Assembly: GCA_008933025.1 (NCBI GenBank) | Contig: WBXI01000020.1 | Coordinates: forward strand, 1-32,372 | DNA from: Verrucomicrobiota bacterium | GTDB lineage: Bacteria; Verrucomicrobiota; Verrucomicrobiia; Limisphaerales; UBA9464 | Length of the DNA: 32,372 nt | Direction: 5' to 3' | Shown here: one piece after another, positions 8,165-15,661 of the stretch | Layout of the letters: the number at the start of each line of letters is the position of its first letter | Position numbering within the stretch: position 1 is the first letter of the stretch | Notes under the pieces: model-generated | Seen by the model: the letters and a program-made list of their open reading frames with translations, nothing else | What the model was told of the DNA's origin: nothing | Database searches by the model: none | Position numbers and translations under genes: made by a program

Positions 8165-9409
8165 TCAGTTCGCGCCGAGGAACTTGGCGCTGAAAGGTTC
8201 GCCGGCGACCTTCTTGATCGTCTTGATGATCTTGAATTGGCCGGTGGGAAGGGTCTCGCCGATGAAGGCGGTGTTCACGAGATGGTGGTTTGCCTGCATC
8301 ACCACCTCGCCCGCGGGCCCCTTGAACTTCTGGCCGACGATGGCGGGACGCACCTTGTCCACGTCGAAGGAGCCGGCCTTTTCCACGGCGGCCTTCCACA
8401 GGTACACGCCGATGCGGGAAAGGTTCATGGGACTGCAGGTGACGCGGCCCTTGGGATCGACGCCGGTGACGGTATAGTCGACGCCCGTGACCTTCGGGGC
8501 CTGGAGCCACTTCTGGAAGTCCGCCACGAACTTGGCGTTCTCGGGACTCTTGATGGACATGAAATAAGTCCAGCAACCGAGATGGCCGGCGAGCGCCTTG
8601 GCGGGAAGCCCGCGGAATTCGTCCTCGGAGATCGAGAACGAGACGACCGGACAGTTCTCGCTGGTGAGCCCGGCGTTGGCGAACTCCTTGAAGAACGGCA
8701 CGTTGGTGTCGCCGTTCAGCGTGCTGATCACGCAGGCCTTGCCGCCGCCGCTGAACGTCTTGATCGACGCGACGATGGTCTGGTAGTCGGTGTGTCCGAA
8801 CGGCGTGTAGATCTCCTCGATGTCGGCATCCGGAATGCCCTTGGACTTGAGGTATTGCTTGAGGATCTTGTTGGTCGTGCGCGGATAGACGTAGTCGGAA
8901 CCCAGCAGGTAGAACTTCTTCTTGCCTTCTCCCAGCATGTAGTCGACCGCGGGGATCGCCTGCTGGTTCACGGCCTCGGCGGTATAGAAGATGTTCTTCG
9001 ACAACTCCTCGCCCTCGTACTGCACCGGGTAGAAGAGCAACCCGTTGTTGCGTTCGAAGACCGGGAGGACCGATTTGCGGCTGACCGACGTCCAGCAACC
9101 GAACACCACCGAGACCTGGTCTTTCACCAGCAATTGCTCGGCCTTCTCCGCGAACAACGGCCAATTGGAGGCCGGATCCACGATGACCGGCTCGATCATA
9201 TGGGGCTTTCCGCCCACCTTGACCCCGCCGGATTTGTTGATTTCGTCGAACGTGAACAGGAGGACGTCCTTCAGGGACGTCTCGCTGATGGCCATGGTGC
9301 CACTCAACGAGTGGAGCACGCCCACCTTGACCGTGTCGGCCGCGCGCGCCGCCCCGAGGAACAGGGCGAGCAGGGCGGAACCGACCAATTTGACCGGAAT
9401 GTTTTTCAT
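8165..9409 (-). CDS. urtA: Urea ABC transporter substrate-binding protein UrtA
   Basis: UrtA is the periplasmic urea receptor of the importer and is related to FmdD and amide-binding AmiC. The 414-residue product starts with a cleavable signal peptide (hydrophobic [11 protein letters not shown], cleavage after ARA at 23), followed by [20 protein letters not shown], the UrtA N-terminal signature. [31 protein letters not shown] and [17 protein letters not shown] are all typical of the family, and the C-terminus contains [14 protein letters not shown]. It begins 40 bp after the porin stop codon, so it probably shares that transcript. The 73-bp gap to urtB holds a hairpin. Confidence 0.97.
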   Translation of the reverse strand: MKNIPVKLVGSALLALFLGAARAADTVKVGVLHSLSGTMAISETSLKDVLLFTFDEINKSGGVKVGGKPHMIEPVIVDPASNWPLFAEKAEQLLVKDQVSVVFGCWTSVSRKSVLPVFERNNGLLFYPVQYEGEELSKNIFYTAEAVNQQAIPAVDYMLGEGKKKFYLLGSDYVYPRTTNKILKQYLKSKGIPDADIEEIYTPFGHTDYQTIVASIKTFSGGGKACVISTLNGDTNVPFFKEFANAGLTSENCPVVSFSISEDEFRGLPAKALAGHLGCWTYFMSIKSPENAKFVADFQKWLQAPKVTGVDYTVTGVDPKGRVTCSPMNLSRIGVYLWKAAVEKAGSFDVDKVRPAIVGQKFKGPAGEVVMQANHHLVNTAFIGETLPTGQFKIIKTIKKVAGEPFSAKFLGAN

Positions 9410-9449
9410 ATCGGGAATGTCTGCTGCAGTTGGGTTGGGATCTTGTGTC

Positions 9450-10715
9450 CTAGAAGAGGTAGTTCACGCCGACGCCGAAGATGACGCGGCTCTTGTGTCC
9501 GTCGAAGCCACCGGCATAGGACGTGTAGTCGTACCGGATTTCGGGCTGGATCTTGATCCGGGGCACCGGCTTCCAGTTCAGGGTCATGGTCAGGCTGCCG
9601 ATGTGTCCGTCGGGATCCGTCGCCTTGACCGAGCTGGCGAACTTGCTGGTCGGATCGCCACGGAATGCGGGGGCCCCGATGCCGCCGCCGTCCGCGTCCT
9701 CGAGATAGTCGGCACGGACCGCGAGGGTCACCTTCGGGGTGAGGTCATACCAGGTCCAGGCACCGAACGTGGTGAGGTCCTTCGATTTCCCGCCCGTCTT
9801 GCCGAAGTTGAAGTAGTCGATCTCGATCCCGGTGTGGAGCTTCTCGGTGACGTCGTAACCGCCGATGACGGAGCCGCCCCGGGTGTCGCCCGCCATGTTG
9901 GATTCATTGAAGCCGATCAGATTGAACCAGAGATCCTTGACCGGCTTGAAATTCAGGCTGGCGAGGACCGCCTTGCCGTTGTTGGTGTCCACGGGGCCGG
10001 CGTACAGGCCGTTCTGAACCCGGGCATTGGCGGTGAACCAATCGGTGAAGGTATAGCCCACCTGCACGCCCGATGCCGGGCCATTGCCGGAATAATACCA
10101 TTGGTAACCCTGGGAGAAGTTCGGGTTGGCGGCGCCGCCGTCGCCCGATTCCCAGTTCAACAGCGAGATCAACTGGCCGGCCTTGATGTTGAGTCCGTCG
10201 CCGACGGGCGCATTGACCTCGACGAATGCCTCGCGAAGCGCCTCGAATCCGGCCGAGGGCGACCCGGTGTTGAGGACCGGGGCATCCTCGCCCCAGATCA
10301 TGGAGACGCGGTAGCCGGCGTCCCACTCGTCGCCGCTGCGCTTCGCCGCGGGGCTGGCGAGGGTGAGTTTGACCTTGTTGAGGGAGAAGGAATTGTGGGT
10401 GGTGTTCCAGAGGTAGCCATCGGACTTCTTGTCCTTCGGCTCGTTGCTGTTGAAGAAATACGAGGCCTGGACGAAGCCCGAGAGGGTCACGCCCGACATC
10501 GCGGAAACCGCCTTGGAACCGTCTTTCGCGGGCTGGAGTCCCTCGCGCTGCGCCAGTTGCTCGAGGGCATCGAGCCGCTTTTTCAGGTCAGAGTTCTCCG
10601 TCTCGAGTTTCTCGATGCGGTTGCCGTCCTGCGCGACCGCCAGCGAAAAGCCGCCGGCCAGCGCGACCCCGACGCCGAGGCGACGGGTTTTTCTTCCGAT
10701 TTGTTCTAGGTTCAT
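9450..10715 (-). CDS. Outer-membrane beta-barrel porin (BBP2/OmpL-like), first gene of the urea operon
   Basis: The 421-residue product has a signal peptide (cleavage near AVAQ, 28), then a short coiled coil (about 32-56, [20 protein letters not shown]) like the periplasmic stalk of many BBP2-type porins. Alternating beta-barrel strands follow, ending in GVGVNYLF with the terminal phenylalanine needed for Bam-dependent insertion. [11 protein letters not shown] and [12 protein letters not shown] are typical of the family. It lies 40 bp upstream of urtA. In Methylophilus methylotrophus the amide/urea transporter fmdDEF is likewise preceded by a porin gene, fmdC, so a role in outer-membrane passage of urea or short amides is a good inference, although specificity cannot be read from the sequence. 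Confidence 0.88.
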   Translation of the reverse strand: MNLEQIGRKTRRLGVGVALAGGFSLAVAQDGNRIEKLETENSDLKKRLDALEQLAQREGLQPAKDGSKAVSAMSGVTLSGFVQASYFFNSNEPKDKKSDGYLWNTTHNSFSLNKVKLTLASPAAKRSGDEWDAGYRVSMIWGEDAPVLNTGSPSAGFEALREAFVEVNAPVGDGLNIKAGQLISLLNWESGDGGAANPNFSQGYQWYYSGNGPASGVQVGYTFTDWFTANARVQNGLYAGPVDTNNGKAVLASLNFKPVKDLWFNLIGFNESNMAGDTRGGSVIGGYDVTEKLHTGIEIDYFNFGKTGGKSKDLTTFGAWTWYDLTPKVTLAVRADYLEDADGGGIGAPAFRGDPTSKFASSVKATDPDGHIGSLTMTLNWKPVPRIKIQPEIRYDYTSYAGGFDGHKSRVIFGVGVNYLF

Positions 10716-10845
10716 AGGGCTGATTTTCGGGATTCATGGACGCGGGCCTGGAATGGCTCCGCCAGCCGTTGCAGCCGATCGGCGCCCCGCGGGCGCCTAT
10801 TCCTTCCTAGGAAAGCCATGAATCTTCGCCGGGCCCCAAACCTCG

Positions 10846-10878
10846 CGGCGTGCCAACCGGTCGTTGGTTGGCACGCCG
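10846..10878. promoter_or_regulatory. Perfect 13-bp inverted repeat in the divergent porin/lysR control region
   Basis: CGGCGTGCCAACC (10846-10858) and GGTTGGCACGCCG (10866-10878) are exact reverse complements with a 7-bp spacer. The repeat lies in the 186-bp gap between the divergent porin-urt-ure operon and the LysR-type gene, 23 bp before the chosen lysR ATG. An operator bound by the LysR protein or another dimeric regulator is the most likely role. Each arm contains TTGGCACG, which resembles a sigma-54 -24 element. On the plus strand the -12 position reads TTTCT rather than TTGCT, so a sigma-54 promoter is not claimed. A smaller palindrome, TTCCTAGGAA, lies at 10804-10813. Confidence 0.6.
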
Positions 10879-10901
10879 ATTTCTTCATCGGTTTGAATCG
10901 A

Positions 10902-11816
10902 ATGCCGCATTCCACCGACCAGCCGCTCGACAGCCACCAACTCCGGGTCTTCGTCGCCCTAGCAAAATCAGGGAGTTTCACCCAGGCCGGCCGGGATCTG
11001 CACCTTACCCAGTCGGCCGTCAGCCATTCCATCCGTGCGCTCGAAGAGTCAGCGGGTTGTCGTCTCTTCGACCGCATGGGCAAATCCGCGCACCCGACTC
11101 CCGCGGGGGAACAACTGCTGCATCACGCGGGCAAGATTCTCCGCGAGAACGCCGTCGCGCGCTCCGCGCTTGGCCATCGACGCCACTGGGGCAAGTCCCG
11201 GCTCCGCGTCGTCGTCAGCCCGATCCTCGCCGAGGGCGTGCTCGCCCAGGCAACCCGTCGGTTCCAACGCCAAATGCCCGAATGCCCGCTGCGCATCGAG
11301 CTCGCGTCGGAGTCGCGCGCCCTGAACCTGCTGCTCGCGGGGGACGCAGACCTCGCGTTTGGCGTCGCGGCGCGCGGCGACGCCCGCGTGTCTTTCCGGA
11401 CCGTGTTCGTCGACGATTTGCAGTGGGCCGTGCCCGCCGACCATGCGTGGGCCGTCGCGGGCCGGGTGGATGGCGCCCAGATCGTCGCGGAAACCCTGAT
11501 CCTGCCGCCGGCAGGCGATGGCACCCGGGAGTTGGTCGATGCCTATATGAGGCGCGAGGGCCACTCCGCGACGGCGCACTTCGAGGTTTCCGGCATCGCG
11601 TTGGTCTTGCGATTGGTACTCGAGGGCGTGGGCGTGTCGCTGCTGGCGCCGTGGAACGTCGCGGACCTTGCCGGGGGACAAGGCCTCCGCCTTCTGCCTG
11701 CCGGCCGGAGAAAACTGCGGCGTACCTGGTCGGCCATGACCCTCCGGAGTGGGACCAGCTCGCTGGCGGCCGAGGCTTTCGCGCGGCTTTTCGGCGAAAT
11801 CCTCGCGGCATCCTGA
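10902..11816 (+). CDS. LysR-family transcriptional regulator, divergent from the urea operon
   Basis: The product has 304 residues. The N-terminal winged HTH (about 10-69) shows the standard LysR pattern LRVFVALAKSGSFTQAGRDLHLTQSAVSHSI. The co-inducer domain runs from about residue 93 to the end. The frame is open to an ATG at 10818, but that start would place the control-region palindrome inside the coding sequence and add residues foreign to the family, so 10902 is preferred. LysR regulators usually control the adjacent divergent gene and themselves, which makes the porin-urt-ure operon the likely target, with urea, an amide or nitrogen status as possible signals (inference). It is not an obvious NAC or Cbl homologue. 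Confidence 0.93.
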   Translation: MPHSTDQPLDSHQLRVFVALAKSGSFTQAGRDLHLTQSAVSHSIRALEESAGCRLFDRMGKSAHPTPAGEQLLHHAGKILRENAVARSALGHRRHWGKSRLRVVVSPILAEGVLAQATRRFQRQMPECPLRIELASESRALNLLLAGDADLAFGVAARGDARVSFRTVFVDDLQWAVPADHAWAVAGRVDGAQIVAETLILPPAGDGTRELVDAYMRREGHSATAHFEVSGIALVLRLVLEGVGVSLLAPWNVADLAGGQGLRLLPAGRRKLRRTWSAMTLRSGTSSLAAEAFARLFGEILAAS

Positions 11817-11835
11817 AGACCGCCCACCAGCCGGC

Positions 11836-11857
11836 CCCGCGGCATGAACGCCGTGGG
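11836..11857 (+). terminator. Possible weak terminator after the lysR gene
   Basis: CCCGCGGC and GCCGTGGG form an 8-bp stem (one G-U pair) with a 6-nt loop 20 bp after the lysR stop codon. Only a short TTGTG follows, so termination would be inefficient, and the next gene may still be reached by readthrough. Confidence 0.35.
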
Positions 11858-11918
11858 TTGTGCCCTGCAAAAGCTTTCATCGCACGGGAGTCGGATCGGC
11901 CTGCTACACCCATCGGCG

Positions 11919-12614
11919 ATGGCACACATCCACTTCATCGGCGGCGAAAAAGGCGGTGTCGGCAAATCGCTCGTCGCCCGCGTGATGGCGCAATACATGA
12001 TCGACCGGGAACTGCCGTTCCTCGGTTTCGACACCGACCGTTCCCACGGCGCCTTGACGCGGTTCTATTCCGGGTACGCCTCTCCGGTTCTCGTGGACCG
12101 ATACGAGGCGCTCGATGCGATCGTGGAGGCGGCCGTGGAACAACCCGGGCGCCGGGTGCTGGTGGATCTTGCGGCACAGACCCACGATCCACTGGTCCGA
12201 TGGATGGACGAGTCCGGCGTCCTGGAACTGGCCGATGAAGCCGGCCTGACGATCCACTATTGGCACGTGATGGATGCCGGCAAGGACTCGGTGGACCTGC
12301 TCGGGCGCCTGCTCGATCGGTTCGGCAGGCGCCTTCGATACGTGCTGGTTCTTAACCAAATCCGGGGCGACGACTTTTCCATCCTGAAACAATCCGGGGA
12401 TTTCGAACGGGCCCGGGAACTCGGCGCGCGCATCGTCTCCCTGCGGCACCTGCACGACCCCGTGATCAACAAGATCGACGCCACCAGCAGCAGCTTCTGG
12501 GCGGCGCAGAACGCGGGCGACAAGGCCAGCACCGGCCTCGGCATCATGGAGCGGCAGCGGGTCAAGACGTGGTTGCGCGACGCCTACCAGCAGTTGGACG
12601 CGGCGGGCGTCTGA
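11919..12614 (+). CDS. ParA/MinD-like P-loop ATPase
   Basis: The 231-residue product begins with HIHFIGGEKGGVGKS, which contains the deviant Walker A KGGVGKS (11-17) of ParA/MinD/SIMIBI ATPases. FLGFDTDRSHGALTR (switch I-like) and RVLVDLAAQ (Walker B-like) follow. The family resembles plasmid mobilisation/TraL-type nucleotide-binding proteins that occur as single chromosomal genes; its function is unknown to me. No ParB partner, parS sites or plasmid genes are visible, so chromosome or plasmid partition is unlikely. The in-frame ATG at 11844 would add 25 unrelated residues, so 11919 is chosen. It sits between the lysR gene and the MEKHLA gene, both on the same strand. Confidence 0.85.
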   Translation: MAHIHFIGGEKGGVGKSLVARVMAQYMIDRELPFLGFDTDRSHGALTRFYSGYASPVLVDRYEALDAIVEAAVEQPGRRVLVDLAAQTHDPLVRWMDESGVLELADEAGLTIHYWHVMDAGKDSVDLLGRLLDRFGRRLRYVLVLNQIRGDDFSILKQSGDFERARELGARIVSLRHLHDPVINKIDATSSSFWAAQNAGDKASTGLGIMERQRVKTWLRDAYQQLDAAGV

Positions 12615-12658
12615 ATCCCCGTTTCCTTTTCGTCGCGGTTCGCCACCATCGCGGGGCG

Positions 12659-13123
12659 ATGGATCCCGTTTGGCAAACCGAGTTCGGCGCCCGGCACACG
12701 GCGCTCCTTCTGGACAGTCACCGCCGATTGACCGGCCGCGAACTGTTGCCGCCCGCCATCGATGGCCGGGACGCGGCACGCATGCTGTACGAGGCGGCGT
12801 TCGTGGTGGTGTCGCACGGCACCGAGGCCGACCCGGTGCTCAACTACGGCAATGCCGCCGCACTGGCGTTGTGGGAGATGTCCTGGGAGGAGCTGACCCG
12901 CACCCCCTCGCGGTTCACCGCGGAAGAACCGAACCGCGAGGAGCGCGCACGACTTCTGGCCCAGGTGAGCGCGCATGGGTTCATCGACGATTACTCCGGG
13001 ATTCGGATTTCCAAAAGCGGGCGACGCTTCCGCATCGGGCGGGCGACCGTCTGGAACCTTGCCGACGACGCGGGGGTTCGTCGCGGGCAGGCAGCCACTT
13101 TCGACCGTTGGGAATGGCTATGA
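12659..13123 (+). CDS. MEKHLA-domain (PAS-like) protein
   Basis: The 154-residue product is essentially one MEKHLA domain: LYEAAFVVVSHGTEADPVLNYGN (43-65), ALALWEMSWEELTRTPSRFTAE (68-89) and GRRFRIGRATVWNLAD (121-136). MEKHLA domains are PAS-related ligand-sensing folds found in plant HD-ZIP III factors and as free-standing proteins in bacteria; the ligand is unknown. The ATG at 12659 (MDPVWQTEF) follows the ATPase gene by 44 bp. The upstream frame is open but overlaps that gene. The stop TGA (13121-13123) overlaps an in-frame ATG of the following sulfatase frame. Co-location with the lysR and ATPase genes suggests a shared sensing or control task, which is unproven. Confidence 0.85.
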   Translation: MDPVWQTEFGARHTALLLDSHRRLTGRELLPPAIDGRDAARMLYEAAFVVVSHGTEADPVLNYGNAAALALWEMSWEELTRTPSRFTAEEPNREERARLLAQVSAHGFIDDYSGIRISKSGRRFRIGRATVWNLADDAGVRRGQAATFDRWEWL

Positions 13124-13314
13124 TCCGGGGCTATCCCGAAAAGGTTTCACGCGAGGGCGCCCCTATCCCACGGGCCAGCGGCAATCCGCGGAACCTTGCC
13201 GCGGCGTTTCCGATCCCGATTGCAGCGTTTGCTTCGGGGCGGCGAACCCCGTGGATCGCGGTGGCCTTGCGCGTGATGGCGCCCTGGCGTGGTGCCCCGT
13301 CTTGCCGTACCCGG

Positions 13315-14688
13315 ATGGGGCAAGGGGGAACTTGGCCGGGGCTGGCGGGATTGATGGCAGGGATCCTCGCGTCCGCGGTCGTTCTGCGGGGCGCCGTGCC
13401 AGCGGCTCCCAAGCCGAACATCGTGGTCATCCTCACCGACGACCAAGGGCGGGGTGATTACGGGGCGTATGGAACCCGGGATATCCGCACCCCGAACATC
13501 GACCGGATCTTCCGGGACGGCATGACGTTCGGGAACTTTTTCGCGAACAGTTGCGTTTGCTCGCCTTCGCGGGCCGCGCTGCTGACCGGCTGTTATCCCG
13601 ACCGGGTGGGCGTGCCAGGCGTGATCCGCGAGGAGACCCCCGTGGATTCCTGGGGCTATTTGTCGCCGGATGTCGCGTTGTTGCCGGCACTGCTGAAGCG
13701 GGCCGGCTGCCACACCGCCTTGATCGGCAAATGGCACTTGGGCATCGCCTCGCCCAACACGCCCAACGAGCGTGGGTTCGATCGCTTCCACGGGTTCTTG
13801 GGCGACATGATGGACAGTTATACGACCCACCGGCGGCACGGCCTGAACCTCATGCGGCGGGACCGGGAGACCATCGATCCGCAAGGGCACGCGACGGACC
13901 TGTTCACGGACTGGGCCTGCGATTATATCGGCGAACGCGCCAAGGTCGGGGGGCCATTCTTCCTTTATCTGGCCTACAACGCGCCGCACGACCCGATCGA
14001 GCCGCCGGCCGAATGGTTGGAAAAGGTGCGGCGGCGCGAGCCCGGAATCTCGCCGAAGCGGGCCGCGTTGGTGGCGTTGATCGAACATCTGGACGCCGGG
14101 ATCGGGAAAGTGCTGGCAACATTGGACCGCACCGGACTGGCCACCAACACCCTGGTGATCTTCACCTCGGACAACGGCGGATTGCTGGCCAACGGGGCGA
14201 ACAACGGTCCATGGCGCGGTGGAAAGCAGCACGTCTACGAAGGCGGACTGAGGGTTCCGGGCGCCGCGATGTTCCCCGGGAGAATCCGACCCGGAAGCCG
14301 GACGGAACGGATGACGCTGACCATGGACATCTTCTCGACGGCGTGCGCGCTCCATGGCGTGACGCCGCCAGCCCACGTGGATGGCGTGAGTTTTCTCCCG
14401 ACGCTGCTCGGGGACCCGTCGCCGTCGCCGGAGCGCGACCTTTATTTCGTGAGGCGCGAGGGCGGCAAAGCCTATGGAGGCAAAACCATCGAGGCTTTCC
14501 GGCGCGGTGACTGGAAGCTGGTCCAGGACAGTCCGTTCGCACCCCTGGAGCTCTACCATCTGGGCGTGGATCCGCTGGAACGGACCAATCTGGCGTCGAG
14601 CGAGACGAAGAGGGTCGAACAGCTGGGGGCAGGATTGCGCCTGCAGATCCAGCGTGCCGGCGGGGTCCCTTGGCAACCACGGCGCTGA
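13315..14688 (+). CDS. Secreted sulfatase (arylsulfatase A-type, formylglycine-dependent)
   Basis: From the ATG at 13315 the product has 457 residues. It has a signal peptide (LAGLMAGILASAVVL), then PNIVVILTDDQGRGDYGAYG with the metal-binding Asp42-Asp43. The sulfatase signature VCSPSRAALLTG (81-92) follows, in which Cys82 would be converted to formylglycine. GKWHLG and FTSDNGGLLANG complete the active site. The export signal puts the enzyme in the periplasm or outside the cell, acting on sulfated polysaccharide or small sulfate esters. The maturase gene is not in this window. The frame extends upstream to ATGs at 13276 and 13120, the latter forming an ATGA overlap with the MEKHLA gene. The extra residues look non-conserved and would bury the signal peptide, but the start is not certain. 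Confidence 0.93.
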   Translation: MGQGGTWPGLAGLMAGILASAVVLRGAVPAAPKPNIVVILTDDQGRGDYGAYGTRDIRTPNIDRIFRDGMTFGNFFANSCVCSPSRAALLTGCYPDRVGVPGVIREETPVDSWGYLSPDVALLPALLKRAGCHTALIGKWHLGIASPNTPNERGFDRFHGFLGDMMDSYTTHRRHGLNLMRRDRETIDPQGHATDLFTDWACDYIGERAKVGGPFFLYLAYNAPHDPIEPPAEWLEKVRRREPGISPKRAALVALIEHLDAGIGKVLATLDRTGLATNTLVIFTSDNGGLLANGANNGPWRGGKQHVYEGGLRVPGAAMFPGRIRPGSRTERMTLTMDIFSTACALHGVTPPAHVDGVSFLPTLLGDPSPSPERDLYFVRREGGKAYGGKTIEAFRRGDWKLVQDSPFAPLELYHLGVDPLERTNLASSETKRVEQLGAGLRLQIQRAGGVPWQPRR

Positions 14689-14817
14689 CCGCCCGGTCCG
14701 ACGAACGGCCCACGGATCATGTCCTTGTCGTCCCGACTGCAGTGCGACGGGTCCCTTTGGGGTGCTCCGTCCTGTGTCGGCGGCAATCGTGGTAACCCGG
14801 TCGGGCTGGATCTTCCC

Positions 14818-14851
14818 GGGGTCGGTCAAAACTCCCGGGTTGACCGGTCCC
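14818..14851 (+). other. Strong hairpin upstream of the ilvN leader peptide
   Basis: Positions 14818-14829 and 14840-14851 form a 12-bp stem (10 Watson-Crick and 2 G-U pairs, including CGGTCAA/TTGACCG) with a 10-nt loop. It ends 23 bp before the leader-peptide ATG. TTGACC at 14840-14845 followed at 16 bp by TAGCGT could also be a weak sigma-70 promoter for the leader transcript, so the stem may be coincidental promoter DNA rather than RNA. The rest of 14689-14817 shows no gene. Confidence 0.4.
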
Positions 14852-14874
14852 TTCCTTCCGGTAGCGTCGCCGCC

Positions 14875-14925
14875 ATGTTGTCGGCTGTTCTGCCCGTAGT
14901 AGGTGTTTCGGTCCTTCGGGACTGA
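14875..14925 (+). CDS. Branched-chain amino-acid leader peptide of the ilvN attenuator
   Basis: A 16-codon open frame encodes MLSAVLPVVGVSVLRD, with 5 valines and 3 leucines, half of all residues. It ends in TGA just inside the descending arm of a strong hairpin. This composition and placement are those of ribosome-mediated attenuation leaders of ilv operons. The consecutive Val-Val codons at 14896-14901 and the Val/Leu codons to 14916 lie in or just before the 5' arm of the 1:2 hairpin, so shortage of charged tRNA-Val or tRNA-Leu would stall the ribosome there. No clear Shine-Dalgarno is visible, but ilvN itself also lacks one. The frame is open further upstream (ATG at 14719); the short form fits the RNA structure. 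Confidence 0.72.
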   Translation: MLSAVLPVVGVSVLRD

Positions 14926-14972
14926 GGCGACCTGCGGCGTGCATTGCCAGCCCCCGGGTCGCCCGCTGTCCC
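14901..14972 (+). promoter_or_regulatory. Attenuator: 1:2 hairpin and competing 2:3 antiterminator before ilvN
   Basis: Two mutually exclusive structures can be drawn. The 1:2 hairpin pairs 14901-14914 with 14919-14933 (14 bp with a bulged G at 14929) around a UUCG tetraloop at 14915-14918. The 2:3 antiterminator pairs 14918-14922 with 14968-14972 (GGGAC/GTCCC) and 14926-14934 with 14955-14963 (GGCGACCTG/CGGGTCGCC, one G-U pair), separated by a small internal loop. The 2:3 pairing uses most of the 5' arm of the downstream terminator. A ribosome stalled on the Val/Leu codons would free region 2 and allow transcription into ilvN. A ribosome at the stop codon would cover region 2 and permit termination. 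Confidence 0.72.
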
Positions 14973-14995
14973 CAAGGACGCGGGTTTTCGATTTT
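14962..14995 (+). terminator. Intrinsic terminator of the ilvN attenuator
   Basis: CCCGC-GTCC (14962-14971, one bulged T at 14967) pairs with GGAC-GCGGG (14976-14984) around a CCAA loop, a 9-bp GC-rich stem. It is followed directly by TTTT, then CGA and another TTTT (14985-14995). It sits between the Val/Leu-rich leader peptide and ilvN, 124 bp before the ilvN ATG and 274 bp after the sulfatase stop, so it is better explained as an attenuator terminator than as the end of the sulfatase transcript. Confidence 0.82.
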
Positions 14996-15118
14996 CCGGG
15001 GACGGCGGTCACGCGTGCGGCGGCCGAACCCGGGATGTCCGCCTCGGACGGGCAAGCGGGTGAAGCACCCGGCGACATCGCACGCACGACGGAAACACAG
15101 CAACGACGCGACAATACC

Positions 15119-15595
15119 ATGCAGCGACACACCATCTCCGTGCTCGTCGAGAACAAGTTCGGCGTGCTCACCCGCGTGACCGGCCTGTTCAGCGGCCGCG
15201 GCTATAACATCGACACCTTGAACGTCGGTCCCACCGAGGACCCATCCCTGAGCCGGATGACCATCGTCACCCGTGGCGACGACGCGACCGTCGAGCAAAT
15301 CGTCAAGCAACTCGACAAGCTGGTCGACAGCGTGAAGGTGGTCGACTACCGGAAGGGCGATTACATCGATCGCGAACTGGTGTTGGTGAAGGTGCACGCG
15401 ACGTCGGCCAGCCGGGGCGAGATCTGCCAGATGGCGGAGCTGTTCCGGGCCAAGGTCGTGGACGTCCAACCCGGGAGCCTCACCATCGAGATCACCGGCG
15501 GCGAGTCGAAGATCGAGAAGTTCCTCGGCCTGATGAAGGACTTCGGAATCCGGGAACTTACCCGGACCGGGCAGGTCGCCTTGCCCCGCTCCTGA
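15119..15595 (+). CDS. ilvN: Acetolactate synthase small (regulatory) subunit
   Basis: IlvN (IlvH) activates the catalytic subunit IlvB and gives valine feedback inhibition in the first common step of valine, leucine and isoleucine synthesis. The 158-residue product has an N-terminal ACT domain (about 2-78: HTISVLVENKFGVLTRVTGLFSGRGYNIDTL-type sequence) and the C-terminal small-subunit domain (83-155). Asn12, Gly15 and Asn30 match the valine-binding positions Asn11, Gly14 and Asn29 of E. coli IlvH, so the protein is probably valine-sensitive. The ATG at 15119 starts the family at its usual point; the upstream open frame is leader sequence. No ilvB or ilvC is adjacent, which is unusual. Expression is probably controlled by the attenuator described upstream. 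Confidence 0.96.
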   Translation: MQRHTISVLVENKFGVLTRVTGLFSGRGYNIDTLNVGPTEDPSLSRMTIVTRGDDATVEQIVKQLDKLVDSVKVVDYRKGDYIDRELVLVKVHATSASRGEICQMAELFRAKVVDVQPGSLTIEITGGESKIEKFLGLMKDFGIRELTRTGQVALPRS

Positions 15596-15661
15596 CCGGG
15601 TTGCCCCGGCGTCGGGCTTGGCAGGTTGCCAATGGGCGGGCGTTGAAGGCACCTTCACCCC

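Noticed and set aside
10866-10886. Possible sigma-54 promoter (TTGGCACG-N4-TTTCT) before the lysR gene
   Set aside because: The essential GC of the -12 element is replaced by TC, and the start point would fall about 6 bp before the ATG. The TTGGCACG is better explained as an arm of the palindrome.
11919-12614. Chromosome or plasmid partition system based on the ParA-like gene
   Set aside because: There is no parB, no parS-like repeats and no replication or mobilisation genes nearby. The protein also resembles a separate, stand-alone ATPase family.
13120-13314. N-terminal extension of the sulfatase starting at the ATGA overlap with the MEKHLA gene
   Set aside because: The added 65 residues are Arg/Pro-rich without family similarity and would place the signal peptide in the interior. 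It is kept only as an alternative start.
14860-14885. SRP RNA-like CCGGAAGGAAG on the minus strand
   Set aside because: The flanking bases lack the required asymmetric loop (CAGGxCC and GGAGCAGC), and the surrounding sequence does not fold into the SRP helix 8 form.
14689-15118. Riboswitch (TPP, cobalamin, SAM) before ilvN
   Set aside because: No consensus core of these classes could be found. The Val/Leu peptide plus alternating hairpins explains the region better.
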